Shown one piece after another: positions 25,990-35,800 of a stretch of 64,000 nucleotides of DNA. The position numbers and the translations under genes were made by a program. Origin of the DNA: Asticcacaulis solisilvae (lineage in GTDB: Bacteria; Pseudomonadota; Alphaproteobacteria; Caulobacterales; Caulobacteraceae). Under the pieces are notes generated by a model. The model did not search any database. It worked only from the letters and a program-made list of their open reading frames with translations, and was not told the DNA's origin. How positions within the stretch are numbered: the first letter of the stretch is position 1; each line of letters opens with the position of its first letter. The stretch spans positions 47,665 to 111,664 of the forward strand of contig NZ_JAGGMI010000014.1 of NCBI RefSeq assembly GCF_017875235.1. Reading direction: 5' to 3'.

Positions 25990-26766
25990 ATGTCCATCTC
26001 CGCGCCCTCCCCTGACGAAACAAAGCCGCCCATCTACAGTGCACCGGCGCTCGAAAAGGGATTTTCGATTTTGGAGCTGCTGTCCGAATATCCACGCGGG
26101 CTCACAGTTACGGAAATGGCCGGAAAGCTTGGCTTGTCCGTCAGTGAAATCTTCCGTGTCGTGATGGTCATGGAACGGCTGGCGTGGTTAAGGCGCCACC
26201 CCGGCGACCGCTTTCGGGTCACGTTGCGGCTGCTTGAAATGGGCTTCAAGGCAACGCCTGTCGACGAACTCGTCCAGATTGCAGCGCCCTTCATGCGGGA
26301 CCTGTCCCATCAAATAGAGCAGTCATGTCACCTGGTCGTCCGCAACGGCAATCGCGGAATGATCGTCTATCGACAACAGACCCCGGGACCGACGGTGTTT
26401 GCGGTCCGCGTCGGCGCCGGAATATCTCTCGACTCGACCTGCTCCGGTCATGTGCTTTTGGCATTCAATGCCGTGAATGATGGTCCGGCCGTTGGGGAAG
26501 TTAACGTCGGCTCCGACCTTGATCGCACCCTCCAGAAGGTCAGGTCGCGAGGGTTTGAGGTGATGAAGAGTACGCGGACCGTGGGCGTAACGGACATCAG
26601 TTGCCCGATTTTCGGCAATAGCGGCGCCGTCGTGGCGGCCCTCACCGTTCCATTTCTTCAACTCATTGACGGGACCCAAAAAGTCACGCGTGACGATGCA
26701 CGCATGTATTTGCAAGAGACAACCCGCCAGATCTCCGAAGAGCTCGGTTCCGCCGGCAATCAGTGA
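25990..26766 (+). CDS. IclR-family transcriptional regulator (3)
   Basis: Regulator of about 258 aa: winged helix-turn-helix from ALEKGFSILELLSEYPRG (with TVTEMAGKLGLSVSEIFRVVMVMERL), then the effector domain with ISCPIFGNSG and ALTVPFLQ. It is divergent from the GH74 xyloglucanase and probably represses or activates it. The start is uncertain: ATG 25990 fits family length, while GTG codons at 25939 and 25951 would add 13-17 residues. It is close in wording to the IclR protein at 5783 (ALEKG...ILELL, SVSE.FR), so the two may be paralogues that see related ligands. Confidence 0.88.
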   Translation: MSISAPSPDETKPPIYSAPALEKGFSILELLSEYPRGLTVTEMAGKLGLSVSEIFRVVMVMERLAWLRRHPGDRFRVTLRLLEMGFKATPVDELVQIAAPFMRDLSHQIEQSCHLVVRNGNRGMIVYRQQTPGPTVFAVRVGAGISLDSTCSGHVLLAFNAVNDGPAVGEVNVGSDLDRTLQKVRSRGFEVMKSTRTVGVTDISCPIFGNSGAVVAALTVPFLQLIDGTQKVTRDDARMYLQETTRQISEELGSAGNQ

Positions 26767-26792
26767 CAATGACACTGTCCATATCCGAGAGC

Positions 26793-28301
26793 TTAGGCGA
26801 CCTCGGTCTTGCGAAACTGTGACAGGAATTCCTCGTGAGTCGGCATGTTTCGCGCCGCCTCGATCATGGCCCGCCGCATGGACTCAACACTTGCCAGGAC
26901 CTCCTGTGCGGGTAGTGCGGCCACAACAGGGTCACAGGCCTTCGGGACGATGTTCTGCCCGAGGAAAACCGCCACCCAGCTTGGGCGCGAAAACAGCTCG
27001 TCGTTGAGCCTGAAGGCACGGCCGCCTTCGCGGAAAAGCGCGATCTTGTGCTGGAGGCTCTCCGGGATCGCCATTGTCCTGCAATAGTTCCAGAAAGGCG
27101 TGTCGTCTCTTTCGGTCGCCGAATAGTGCAGGATGATGAAGTCCCGCACCTGCTCGAACTCCGTCTGCATGTGCCGGTTATATTCGTCGCGAAAAACGTC
27201 CGGCAAAGAGGCATTGGGGAAGAGCGCGATGAAACGGCTGATCCCTTCCTGGATAAGGTAGAGCGACGTCGATTCCAACGGTTCCAGGAAGCCGGCGGAC
27301 AGACCTATCGCGATACAGTTCTTGACCCAGAACTGTTGACGATGTCCGGCGGTGAACCGGATCACCCGGGGAGAGGCCAGCGCTTCACCTTCGAGGCCAG
27401 CCAGCAGGACAGAAGCCGCTTCATCGTCCGACATGAATTCGCGGCTGTAGATATGCCCGTTCCCAACCCTGGCCTGGGTCGGTATCCGCCACTGCCATCC
27501 CGAGGATTTCGCCGTGGCGCGCGTATAGGGCAAAAGCGGACCAGAATGCTGCGACGGAACAGCCTGGGCCGAATTGCAGGGCAGCCAATGGCTCCAGTCC
27601 TTGTACGGAACGTTCAGCGTCTGGCCCAGCAGAAGCGAGCGAAAACCGGAACAGTCGAAAAAGACTTCACCACGGACGGTGTCACCGTTCTCTAATCTGA
27701 CTTCCGATATGTGGCCGGTCTCTGGCGCCTGGATGACCGCTTCGATCTTGCCTTCGATCCGGCGCACTCCGCGCTTTTCGGCATAGGCGCGCAGATATCT
27801 GGCATAGAGCGCGGCGTCAAAGTGATAGGCGTAGCGGATATGCGACCGGATGGAACGCGGATTCGGGTCCGGACGGACAAATTTTCCATGTCGGGCCGCG
27901 ACGGCGCACAGGCTGTAGTCGTCAATCGGATGCGTGTTGCCGGCGGCGCGGCTGTGCAACCAGAATTGATGGAAATCGAAGCCGTTCATGTCCACGCCGT
28001 GGCTGCTGAACGGATGGATGTAGCGGTCGCCTTTGCGCCCCCAGTCAATGAACTCGATGCCAAGCTTGATGGTCGCGTTCGTTTCCCGGATAAATTCGCC
28101 TTCGTCGATACCAAGAAGTTGGTTGAAGTTGAGGATGTCCGGAATGGTTGCTTCGCCGACGCCGATAATCCCGATCTCGTCGGATTCAATCAGCGTGATA
28201 GACATGTCTTTCGGCGCCAACAGGCTCGACAGCGCGGCGGCGGCCATCCATCCGGCCGAACCGCCGCCCACAATGACGACTTCCTTTATCGGAGGAACCA
28301 C
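26793..28301 (-). CDS. Flavin-dependent halogenase, last gene of receptor operon
   Basis: 502-aa member of the tryptophan halogenase family with the full set of signatures: GGGSAGW (12-18), GVGEATIP (47-54), catalytic lysine K79 in IKLGIEF, WQWRIP, and LEPLESTSLYLIQEG with the partner glutamate. Start GTG 28301 is preceded by GGAGCCTGAAATC, which also spans the stop of the previous gene, 4 bp away. It is the distal gene of a six-gene operon beginning at the TonB receptor at 36062. It should be catalytically competent; it would need reduced flavin from an unlinked reductase. The substrate is unknown. Confidence 0.92.
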   Translation of the reverse strand: MVPPIKEVVIVGGGSAGWMAAAALSSLLAPKDMSITLIESDEIGIIGVGEATIPDILNFNQLLGIDEGEFIRETNATIKLGIEFIDWGRKGDRYIHPFSSHGVDMNGFDFHQFWLHSRAAGNTHPIDDYSLCAVAARHGKFVRPDPNPRSIRSHIRYAYHFDAALYARYLRAYAEKRGVRRIEGKIEAVIQAPETGHISEVRLENGDTVRGEVFFDCSGFRSLLLGQTLNVPYKDWSHWLPCNSAQAVPSQHSGPLLPYTRATAKSSGWQWRIPTQARVGNGHIYSREFMSDDEAASVLLAGLEGEALASPRVIRFTAGHRQQFWVKNCIAIGLSAGFLEPLESTSLYLIQEGISRFIALFPNASLPDVFRDEYNRHMQTEFEQVRDFIILHYSATERDDTPFWNYCRTMAIPESLQHKIALFREGGRAFRLNDELFSRPSWVAVFLGQNIVPKACDPVVAALPAQEVLASVESMRRAMIEAARNMPTHEEFLSQFRKTEVA

Positions 28302-28305
28302 GATT

Positions 28306-29787
28306 TCAGGCTCCTTGCCGCATGAGATACTGCCGCAGCCTGGTCATGTAGCTGTCGTGGCTGGGGAGGTTGTACGTCGCCGCCTCGATGTCTCGCCGCA
28401 GCGTATCCAGATATTGCTTCAATTCCGGCGCCGGCGCCTGATCCGCCAGACGATCATAACGGCGCGGCCGACGCCCCATGCCGTAATGCAGAACCACCCA
28501 GTCTTCCGGCGTGAAAGGTTCCAGGTCGTAGGCGACGAGGACACCGCGGCTCAGGAACTGTTCGAACTTACGATCCAGCTTGGGACTGCTCCCGAGAGCG
28601 CCGTCAGCCTGCCAGTATGACGATCGTGGCAGTGGCGCGGTAGCGAACAGGGCGCGGCGGAACAATTCCGCATGTTCGCAGTCGTCGACAAATTGACGGT
28701 TGAATTCACGGCTTTCCATCGACATGTCGCCGGAGAGCGGAATAAGCGAAACCAGCCGGTCGATATCTTTCTGAAGGAGCATGATGGGCGCCGGCGTCAG
28801 CGGCTCGATCATGGCCGCGGCCTGGCCGATCGCGACGCAGTTTCCGACCCACGCACAAGGTTGGCGGCCAAAACGCGCCCCCGTCCGCACATCCGGCTCT
28901 TCACCGTGTTCGGCGAGCGCCGAAGCCTCACCCTCCTCTGTAAATACCGTGAGCTTCGCAAGCGAACCCTGCAATGGCGTCGCCGATTGCCAGCCAAAGT
29001 GCCGGCCGCTGAGCGTCCGCACCGCGGGGCCCAGATGCTCCGATGCTTTCGAAGTCAGAACGGCGTTTAGCCAATGATTGCCTATGCGTCTGGCGCCAAG
29101 CGTGCTGAGCAGCGTCGCCTCAGGACCGGTACAGTCGATAAAGAGGTCCGCTGAAACGCTTTGACCATCAGAGAGGTACAGCGTGACAATGCTTTCGGGC
29201 GTGCTTTCAACTTCAGCCAGATCGGCGGAAAGCGTGCGTATCCGCGACCTGTCTGTAAGCCCGGCAAAAAGCTGCCGGTACGAGGCGACGTCCAGCTGAT
29301 AGCCATATTCCGCGCGCGCGAGCGGGTGGCTTGCGTTTTCTGGCGGGTGTGCGAACACGCCCCTTCGGGCCATGGCCGCGGATATCAGGAAGGGGTCCAA
29401 CGCCTGCATATCCTGCCGGACCAGGTATTGATGGAACGGCACTCCGCTCAGAATAGGTAGTGGCAACTGGAAGCCCTGGAACCAGGACAGCTTGTCTCCT
29501 CCCCAAGCCTGGAAGTGCGTTCCAAGCGAAAATGCCGTTGTGCTTTCCAACACCAGCCGCGGCTCGGACACACCGATGGACAGGTTGAAATCATAGGCCG
29601 ACGGCGACGTCACACTGCCGTAAAAGATGTCAGACGCGGGATAATCGCGAGGCGTTATGAGGGTGATTTCGATCGCTGCCGGCAAATGCCTTAACAGCGC
29701 CGCCGCTGTCATATAGCCGGCAAGACCTCCACCGCAGATCGCAATGTGCTTGAGAGGTGTTCCAGGAGAGATTGCTGAATTCGCCAC
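28306..29787 (-). CDS. Halogenase-family protein lacking catalytic residues (pseudoenzyme)
   Basis: 493-aa flavoprotein-like member of the tryptophan halogenase family. The FAD motif ICGGGLAGYMTAAAL (residues 18-32) is kept, but the conserved GVGEAT is replaced by YGSVTSPS. The catalytic lysine is S87 (TTAFSLGTHFQAWG), WxWxIP reads WQSATP, and the glutamate of LEPLEST is lost (IEPLTPAPIML). It therefore should not halogenate. The frame is intact and flanked by 4-bp gaps to active-looking paralogues, which argues for a maintained role, such as a partner or binding subunit. The start is GTG 29787, 4 nt after the upstream stop; no ATG exists before the FAD motif. Confidence 0.85.
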   Translation of the reverse strand: MANSAISPGTPLKHIAICGGGLAGYMTAAALLRHLPAAIEITLITPRDYPASDIFYGSVTSPSAYDFNLSIGVSEPRLVLESTTAFSLGTHFQAWGGDKLSWFQGFQLPLPILSGVPFHQYLVRQDMQALDPFLISAAMARRGVFAHPPENASHPLARAEYGYQLDVASYRQLFAGLTDRSRIRTLSADLAEVESTPESIVTLYLSDGQSVSADLFIDCTGPEATLLSTLGARRIGNHWLNAVLTSKASEHLGPAVRTLSGRHFGWQSATPLQGSLAKLTVFTEEGEASALAEHGEEPDVRTGARFGRQPCAWVGNCVAIGQAAAMIEPLTPAPIMLLQKDIDRLVSLIPLSGDMSMESREFNRQFVDDCEHAELFRRALFATAPLPRSSYWQADGALGSSPKLDRKFEQFLSRGVLVAYDLEPFTPEDWVVLHYGMGRRPRRYDRLADQAPAPELKQYLDTLRRDIEAATYNLPSHDSYMTRLRQYLMRQGA

Positions 29788-29791
29788 GCGC

Positions 29792-31333
29792 TTAACCCGC
29801 CTTTGCAACAAGCGGGGCCCTGTCCGTCCCCGCCCCGATCTGACGTATGAACAGGTCGTGCTGAGGCGTATCGCGCACGGCCGCCAGCACACTTTCGCGG
29901 GTGCTTTGGGCGTGGGCAACCAGATCGGCTTCCGGAACGGCCAGAACGCGCGGATCATAACCACGCGGGATCATGTTTTGCCCGAGCAGAACCGCCAGCC
30001 AGCTCGGCGGCAGGAAGGTGCCGAACTCATATCTGATGATATGGCCACGGGTCATCCAGGCCGAAATCTTCTCCTCGAGGCTCTCCGGCAGGGTCAGGTT
30101 CTGGAAATGCAGCCACATCGCGCCGTCCTCCCGCTGATTGGCGACATAATGCAGCAGCAGGAAGTCGCGCACGCGCTCGAAGGCCAGCCCCATGCGCGCA
30201 TTGTATTCATCGCTGTCCGAGGCCTGGAAGGCCTTGTCGGGGAACAGCTGTATCAACTCGGTAATCCCCTCCTGTATCAGGTGTATGGACGTCGACTCGA
30301 GCGGCTCCAGAAATCCGGCGGCCAGGCCGATAGCAATCACGTTCCTGTTCCAGAATTTCCGGCGGCGGCCGGTCGTGAAATAGAGCTGCTTCGGTGAAGC
30401 CAGCGCCGGCCCTTCCAGGTTCGCCATCAGTTGCGCGGTCGCTTCGTCATCCGAAATGAAGCTGCTGCAGTAGACATGGCCGTTGCCGACCCGGTGCTGC
30501 AACGGAATGCGCCATTGCCAGCCGGCGTCCCGCGCCGTGGCCCGCGTAAAGGGCGTCAGTTCGCCATGCGATTCACACGGCACCGCGATCGCGCGATTGC
30601 ACGGCAGCCAATGGCTCCAGTCGTCATAGCCGGTTTTGAGCGCCTGCTCGATAAGCAGTCCCCTGAACCCCGAACAGTCCACAAACAGATCGGCGGTGAC
30701 GGTGCGATCGCCGTCCAGGTTCAAGGCTTCGACAAAACCCGTTTCGGAATGGCAGGATGTCGCAGCCACCTTCCCTTCCGTGCGGATGACACCATTGGCT
30801 TCCGCGTATTGCCGAAGGAAGGCCGCATATCGGGAGGCATCGAACTGGTAGGCGTAGCCGAAACTTCCGGTGACAGAGGCATAATCCGATGCCGGATACC
30901 GGAAGCGTCCCATTTCGGCGGCGATGACGGGATAGGACCATTCATCCAGCCGGTGCTTTTCACCCAGTTCCCGCAACCTCAGCCACATCTGGTAAAAAGG
31001 TATGCCGTTGAGCGGCCGGCCATAGTCGCCAAAAGGGTGGATATAGCGGTCGCCGATCCTGCCCCAGTTGCAGAACTCGATCCCCAGCTTGAAGGTCGCT
31101 TCGGTCGCCTTCATGAAGGCCGCTTCGTCGATGTTCAGGGCTTCATTGAATTTCCGGATCAACGGCAGCGTCGCTTCGCCAACGCCAACCGTGCCGATCT
31201 CATCGGATTCGACCAGCTCGATCCGGATCGGCAGTCCCTTCAGCTTGTGTGAGAGGGCTGCCGCAGTCATCCACCCCGCCGTGCCTCCGCCCAGGATGCA
31301 GATTTTTTCTATATGGCTCGAACTCTGCGGCAT
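29792..31333 (-). CDS. Flavin-dependent halogenase, first of three in operon
   Basis: 513-aa tryptophan halogenase-family enzyme: GGGTAGW at 15-21, GVGEATLP near 50-57, catalytic lysine K82 in FKLGIEF, WQWRIP, and LEPLESTSIHLIQEG. Start ATG 31333 is preferred over the TTG at 31339. It follows the DUF6445 gene after 73 bp and precedes the degenerate paralogue by 4 bp. All key residues are present, so activity is expected. Receptor-linked halogenases of this type (BrvH-like) brominate indole in vitro according to the literature as I recall it, but physiological substrates are open. Confidence 0.92.
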   Translation of the reverse strand: MPQSSSHIEKICILGGGTAGWMTAAALSHKLKGLPIRIELVESDEIGTVGVGEATLPLIRKFNEALNIDEAAFMKATEATFKLGIEFCNWGRIGDRYIHPFGDYGRPLNGIPFYQMWLRLRELGEKHRLDEWSYPVIAAEMGRFRYPASDYASVTGSFGYAYQFDASRYAAFLRQYAEANGVIRTEGKVAATSCHSETGFVEALNLDGDRTVTADLFVDCSGFRGLLIEQALKTGYDDWSHWLPCNRAIAVPCESHGELTPFTRATARDAGWQWRIPLQHRVGNGHVYCSSFISDDEATAQLMANLEGPALASPKQLYFTTGRRRKFWNRNVIAIGLAAGFLEPLESTSIHLIQEGITELIQLFPDKAFQASDSDEYNARMGLAFERVRDFLLLHYVANQREDGAMWLHFQNLTLPESLEEKISAWMTRGHIIRYEFGTFLPPSWLAVLLGQNMIPRGYDPRVLAVPEADLVAHAQSTRESVLAAVRDTPQHDLFIRQIGAGTDRAPLVAKAG

Positions 31334-31406
31334 TCCCAAATTCCAACAAAAAACACCCTGGACAGTTCGTGTCAGCGGTCGCCGACACCCACTTTTCGCC
31401 CACCCA

Positions 31407-32105
31407 TCAGCCGCTGCCTTTGACGGTCTGAATAAACACGTTTGCCGTCAGTCGTCCCGTCCGTGGGTCCGCACTGTAATCGAAGTCCGGCGACACGTAG
31501 CCTGAATGAAGCAGACACCCCTGGTAGATGACGAGGCGGTTAAAGCCCCCCTCAACCTCGAATATCTTCTCATAGTGCGCTTGCGACTTCCCCCCAGAAA
31601 CCATCGCGGGAGGATCGTCGTCAGAAAGTTCTGCCTGCACGTGCTTGCGAAGCACAGGCGCCGCATCACGGGTTACCTGTTCGAGATCGCATGCAACATG
31701 GCGATAGAAGGCTGTGCCTGTGTGGGGCACATGATGCAGATGAAGCATGATGGCGAGATAGTTCGGGTCATCCCAATCGTAATGCGGGACGCGCTGTCTT
31801 GGGCTCATGTCGTCCGGCCGTGTCGTGATCAGCGAGAAACTGGCTTCGAAAACCCGGAAACTGTCCGCATCAAAATGGCTTTGGATGACAGGGCCCGCCG
31901 CCCGCAATATGTCCATGACACAGGCAGATGCCTTGTCCCCAGGCCCGATCTGGTGACGCCGGCCCGGATAGGCCGTCTTGCTCTCGGGTGGAAAGGCAGG
32001 CAGCGCGGCCGCCGAGTCGACGACAGCGCGGGCATTGGCCAGAAAGTCATCAATAACGATGACCCTTGATTTCGAATGCCCGACTTCGTGTACAGCGACC
32101 TGCAT
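31407..32105 (-). CDS. DUF6445-family protein (2-oxoglutarate/Fe(II) oxygenase-like)
   Basis: 232-aa protein of the DUF6445 type often found between TonB receptors and halogenases. It has no signal peptide. An H-x-D pair in PHYDWDD (about residue 107) and a distal histidine in CLLHSGYV (about 199) resemble the iron-binding facial triad of 2-oxoglutarate-dependent prolyl hydroxylase-like enzymes, together with R-x-G-R near the end. The fold and any oxygenase activity are inference. Its place between the small secreted protein gene (61 bp upstream) and the halogenases suggests it acts on the same substrate, possibly modifying the receptor or the imported compound. Confidence 0.75.
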   Translation of the reverse strand: MQVAVHEVGHSKSRVIVIDDFLANARAVVDSAAALPAFPPESKTAYPGRRHQIGPGDKASACVMDILRAAGPVIQSHFDADSFRVFEASFSLITTRPDDMSPRQRVPHYDWDDPNYLAIMLHLHHVPHTGTAFYRHVACDLEQVTRDAAPVLRKHVQAELSDDDPPAMVSGGKSQAHYEKIFEVEGGFNRLVIYQGCLLHSGYVSPDFDYSADPRTGRLTANVFIQTVKGSG

Positions 32106-32166
32106 ACCCTATCCTACTCTACCATAAGACCCGCACTAAAGCCGCATCCTCTTGCGGCCTGGCCGG

Positions 32167-32745
32167 TTAGTCGTTCGCGGGCGCTGCAGGCGCAGCGGGC
32201 GTTGCCGGGAAAATCTCCGGCGTACGCCCCAGCCCCGGAAACTCTGCCTTGTCGCCGGAACCCAGTTCGATCACCAGAAGTGTCTGACGCACCTTGCGTG
32301 GCTGCCAGCGCTCAAGCACGTCATTGGGAACAGAAGCGCCACCAAAGCTGCCAGAGTTATTGCGGTTGCCCGAGGCCGGCGCACCGGAAGGCGATGCACC
32401 GGTTGTCCCGCCCGCGCCCGAACCCATGAAATTGCCGGCCCGCTTCTGCAGGTCATCTGCGACGCCAAGCTGCACCATACGGTTGGTCGTCGTCAGCACG
32501 GCGAACCATTCCTGCTTTTGCTCGGCGGCAAGATCACCGGCACGCTTCATGGCATACTGGGCGATCTCCTTATTGGACTGTCCCGGCTCACCCGTGTAGC
32601 CGACCGTCCAGAAACCACTTTCGTCAAGCACATTGAAATAACCGGGCGCGCCCGGCGTTTCCGCAGCCTTATATGGCTTCGCCTCAGCAGCGGAAACCGC
32701 GACCACCGCGGCGGCGGCCGCGGCAAAAAGTGAAAACGTCTTCAT
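32167..32745 (-). CDS. Small secreted protein of unknown function, receptor-linked
   Basis: 192-aa protein with a clear signal peptide (MKTFSLFAAAAAAVVAVSAAEA|KPY), a short conserved-looking domain (FNVLDESGFWTVGYTGEPG, residues about 37-55, then QYAMKRAGDLAAEQKQEWFAVL), a glycine/serine-rich linker (about 105-130), and a proline/alanine-rich tail ending APAAPAND. Start ATG 32745 has GAGG 8 nt upstream; a longer in-frame reading has no support. It lies 83 bp after the TonB receptor, behind a terminator-like hairpin, and before DUF6445. I do not recognise the family. It may be a periplasmic partner of the receptor. Confidence 0.75.
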   Translation of the reverse strand: MKTFSLFAAAAAAVVAVSAAEAKPYKAAETPGAPGYFNVLDESGFWTVGYTGEPGQSNKEIAQYAMKRAGDLAAEQKQEWFAVLTTTNRMVQLGVADDLQKRAGNFMGSGAGGTTGASPSGAPASGNRNNSGSFGGASVPNDVLERWQPRKVRQTLLVIELGSGDKAEFPGLGRTPEIFPATPAAPAAPAND

Positions 32746-32782
32746 TGATAGCCTCACAGACCAAAGAAAACTTGCTGTAAAA

Positions 32783-32808
32783 GGGCGGGATAGACACCTA
32801 TCCCGCCC
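32783..32808 (-). terminator. Terminator-like hairpin after second TonB receptor
   Basis: An 11-bp perfect stem GGGCGGGATAG/CTATCCCGCCC with loop ACAC, followed on the minus strand by TTTTAC. It sits 20 bp past the receptor stop, as in the other receptor locus, and could make the receptor the most abundant product of the operon. Confidence 0.6.
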
Positions 32809-32828
32809 CCATCTCAACTCAGACCGGC

Positions 32829-35800
32829 TTAGTACAGGTAGCGCAAGCCAACCACGATCCGGCGATCGTTCTTGATGGCGAAGCGGGGAAGCGTATTACC
32901 CGCCGCATCGACCTGCATCTCCGCTTCCGTGGTCGTATCGAGCAGGTTTTCGACCGAGGTGTGGATCTGCAGGTGCTTGTTGGCGTTGTACTTCAGCGAC
33001 GCATCCAGGAAACCGCCCGCCTTGTTGTAGGTCGGGTTACCCGTCATGTAGTCGCCCTTAACAATCAGGTATCGGCTGCGCCACGAATAGGCGAGACGCG
33101 CCTCGATCTTGTCATCCTGATAGATGCCGACGAGGTTTGCCAGGTACTTGGATTGACCGAACAGGTCGGTGATGTTGAAACGGCAGGGTTCGCCGTTGTT
33201 CGTACACGCACTGTCCGGATCCGTGCGGGCGTCGATGTAGGTGAAGTTCGCCTGCGCACCGAGGTGCGACAGGGGGCCTGGCAGGAAGTCGTAGAACTGC
33301 TGGTAGGACACTTCGAGGCCGCTGACGTCAACCTTCCTGGTATTCATCTGACCGCCGTAGGTGATCGGCACAGTCTTACCATCAAGCGTTACGCTGCCGA
33401 GGGTCTCGGAGCCGCCCTGAATGACGTCTTGCAGTTTCTTCGAGAACACCGCCGTCGAGATATTGCCGCTTGGGAAATACCATTCGTAGGACAGGTCGAA
33501 GTTGTCAGAAGTCGTCGGCCTGAGGCGTGGGTTGCCGCCGCCGGCGCTGATCGCGGTCAGGGTTATGTTCTGGAACCCGTCATTACAGCCGTCAGGCAAG
33601 CCGAGAGACGCGCAATGCCCGGCGGGGAACGGCGTCGTAAGGGTGCTGGCGCCGTAAGTCGTGTAAGCCCGAAGATCGGCGATGTTCGGCCGGGTCAGGT
33701 TCTTGCTGGCGCCGAAGCGGATCAGCATCTCCTCATTCAGGTTCCACTTCAGGTTAAACGACGGCAGGATATGATCGTCGCCCTTCTCATAGTTGATTGG
33801 CGTCGCCGCCGCCTGGAGGTAGGCGGTTGTTTGCGGCAGGAAATCCTGCGGACTGTTGCGCGAGCATGCACCGGGCGTGGTGGTTACGCCGTTCGTATCC
33901 GTGCCGGGCGTACAGGCTGTCTCCGCGGCAAACGGTACACGGACAAGGTTGCCTATCGAGGTCAGCTCGGTCTTCGCATAGCGAACACCAAAGTTGCCAT
34001 CGATCGACTGCCCATTGCCGAATTCATGTTCGAAGTCGAGCTGAACATAGAAATTGGTCGTCTTTTCGGTGATCTCCGAGCGGTTGGCCTCCGGGAACAT
34101 CGGAACACGCGGAGCCCACGGCGCGCCGCGAACCAGACCCGTGTTCGCATCCGAGTTCTTTGCGAAGAAATCCGCCATCTTGCCGTAGTTCAGCAGGTAA
34201 TCCCGGTGGATGTAGACAAACTTGCTGTTGTCGCCATGGACGAGATCGCCGCGGAAGAAGTCACGATAGTCGTCAACTTCCGTCATACCTGCCGGCAGGG
34301 CGCTGAGCGGCAATGCACCGCCGCCGGCCCACGGCGGCGCAACGCCCGCCCAGTTCTGGTTGGCGGTATCATTGATCTGGTTACGTTCGGAATAGCGCGC
34401 GCCGAACTTGATGTCCTTGAACCAGTTATTGTCCGCGAAGTCATACACAAGATCCCCGCGGAGCGCGTAAAGATCGCCGCTGCCCCGTTGCTGGTTGTCG
34501 GCGTTGAACAACCACCAGTATACACTGGGATCCCCAGTATCGTTCTTGGCTGTGGTTGCGGCCAGGCCCGGCTTCACAGCTGTGATCTGGTTTCCGCGCG
34601 GATCCATGTGGAAGTTGAGATAACCGTTTTCGAGGCTGGACACCATGTCCACCATGAAGTGGGTTTGGCCGCCCGCCCACATTTCGGATTGCTCCGCCGT
34701 CGCCTTGGTATATTGGGCGTCGAGATTGAGGTGCAGCTGGCTGCTGAAGTTGTGCTTCAGATTGATGCTGAAGTCTTCGGTCTTGGACCGATCAACCACG
34801 CCACGGCCCAGCGTATTGATGCCGTAACCATAGGCACCGCCATCTTCCGCCGCACCGTTGATCGTGCCCGCGGTCATTAACTGACCGATGGCGACGGGCT
34901 GGCTACAGCCGCCCTGAGCAACATCGAAGCCGGTATTGCAGAGCGCCACCGTGCCGCTGTATGGCCGGGTAAAAACATTGGTGAGCACAGTGTTGTTCGG
35001 CGTGTTCGCGTCCGGCAGGTGCTCAACGGTATGTTCGACGGTGTCCGTACCGTTCTCAACGTTGATGTACTTGACCAGGATGCTGGTATTGTCGTTCTTC
35101 CATTGCCCGGCAAGATAGTAGCTGGTGCGCTCGCGGTCCTGCTCATTGTGACGCATCTGGAAGACGGTCTGGGTACCGATGACATTGCCGACAGGCACGC
35201 CGGTAAACTTGCCTGGACCTTGCGCCTCAACGGCGCCGACATTGACCTTCGGAACCGGGGCGCCGATCTGCCAGTCGTTGATGTTCGACCGGAGCTCGGA
35301 GTGGGAATAAGACCCCAGTAGCCCGAATTCACCTATATCCGTTTGCCAGCGATTGCTCGCAATGACGCTATAGCTGGGCGACCATTCCTTGCGCAGGTCG
35401 GCATAGGTGCCATCCACGCTGACAGAGAAGACCGAGCCCCTGCGGTCAAACGGCGCAAGCGTGCGCAGGTTGATCGTACCGCCGGCGCCGCCTTCGATCA
35501 GCTCAGCCGACGCGTTCTTGTACACATCCACGCCACCGACGAGTTCGGGCGGAATGGACGACCAGTCGAGCGCCCGGCCGCCGTTGGCGGTGAACTGGTC
35601 ACGACCGTTGAATTCCGAACGCACGAACGAGAGGCCGCGAATCAGGTTGCCCGAACCTTCGGCCGAGGGGAAGTCACCGCTGGCGCCACCGGCGCCGCCG
35701 GTGTTATACTGTGGCAGGATCGAATAACGCGTCACCGACACGCCCGGAATGCGCCCCAGGGCCTCGGCCACGTTGGCATCCGGCAGCGCCGCAACGTCTG

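Noticed and set aside
28306..29787. Middle halogenase gene as a pseudogene
   Set aside because: The frame is intact over 493 codons with tight 4-bp junctions and retained FAD motif, so pseudoenzyme is more likely than decay.
32961..34880. Plus-strand open frame of 639 codons opposite the second TonB receptor
   Set aside because: Antisense shadow without ribosome site or domain.
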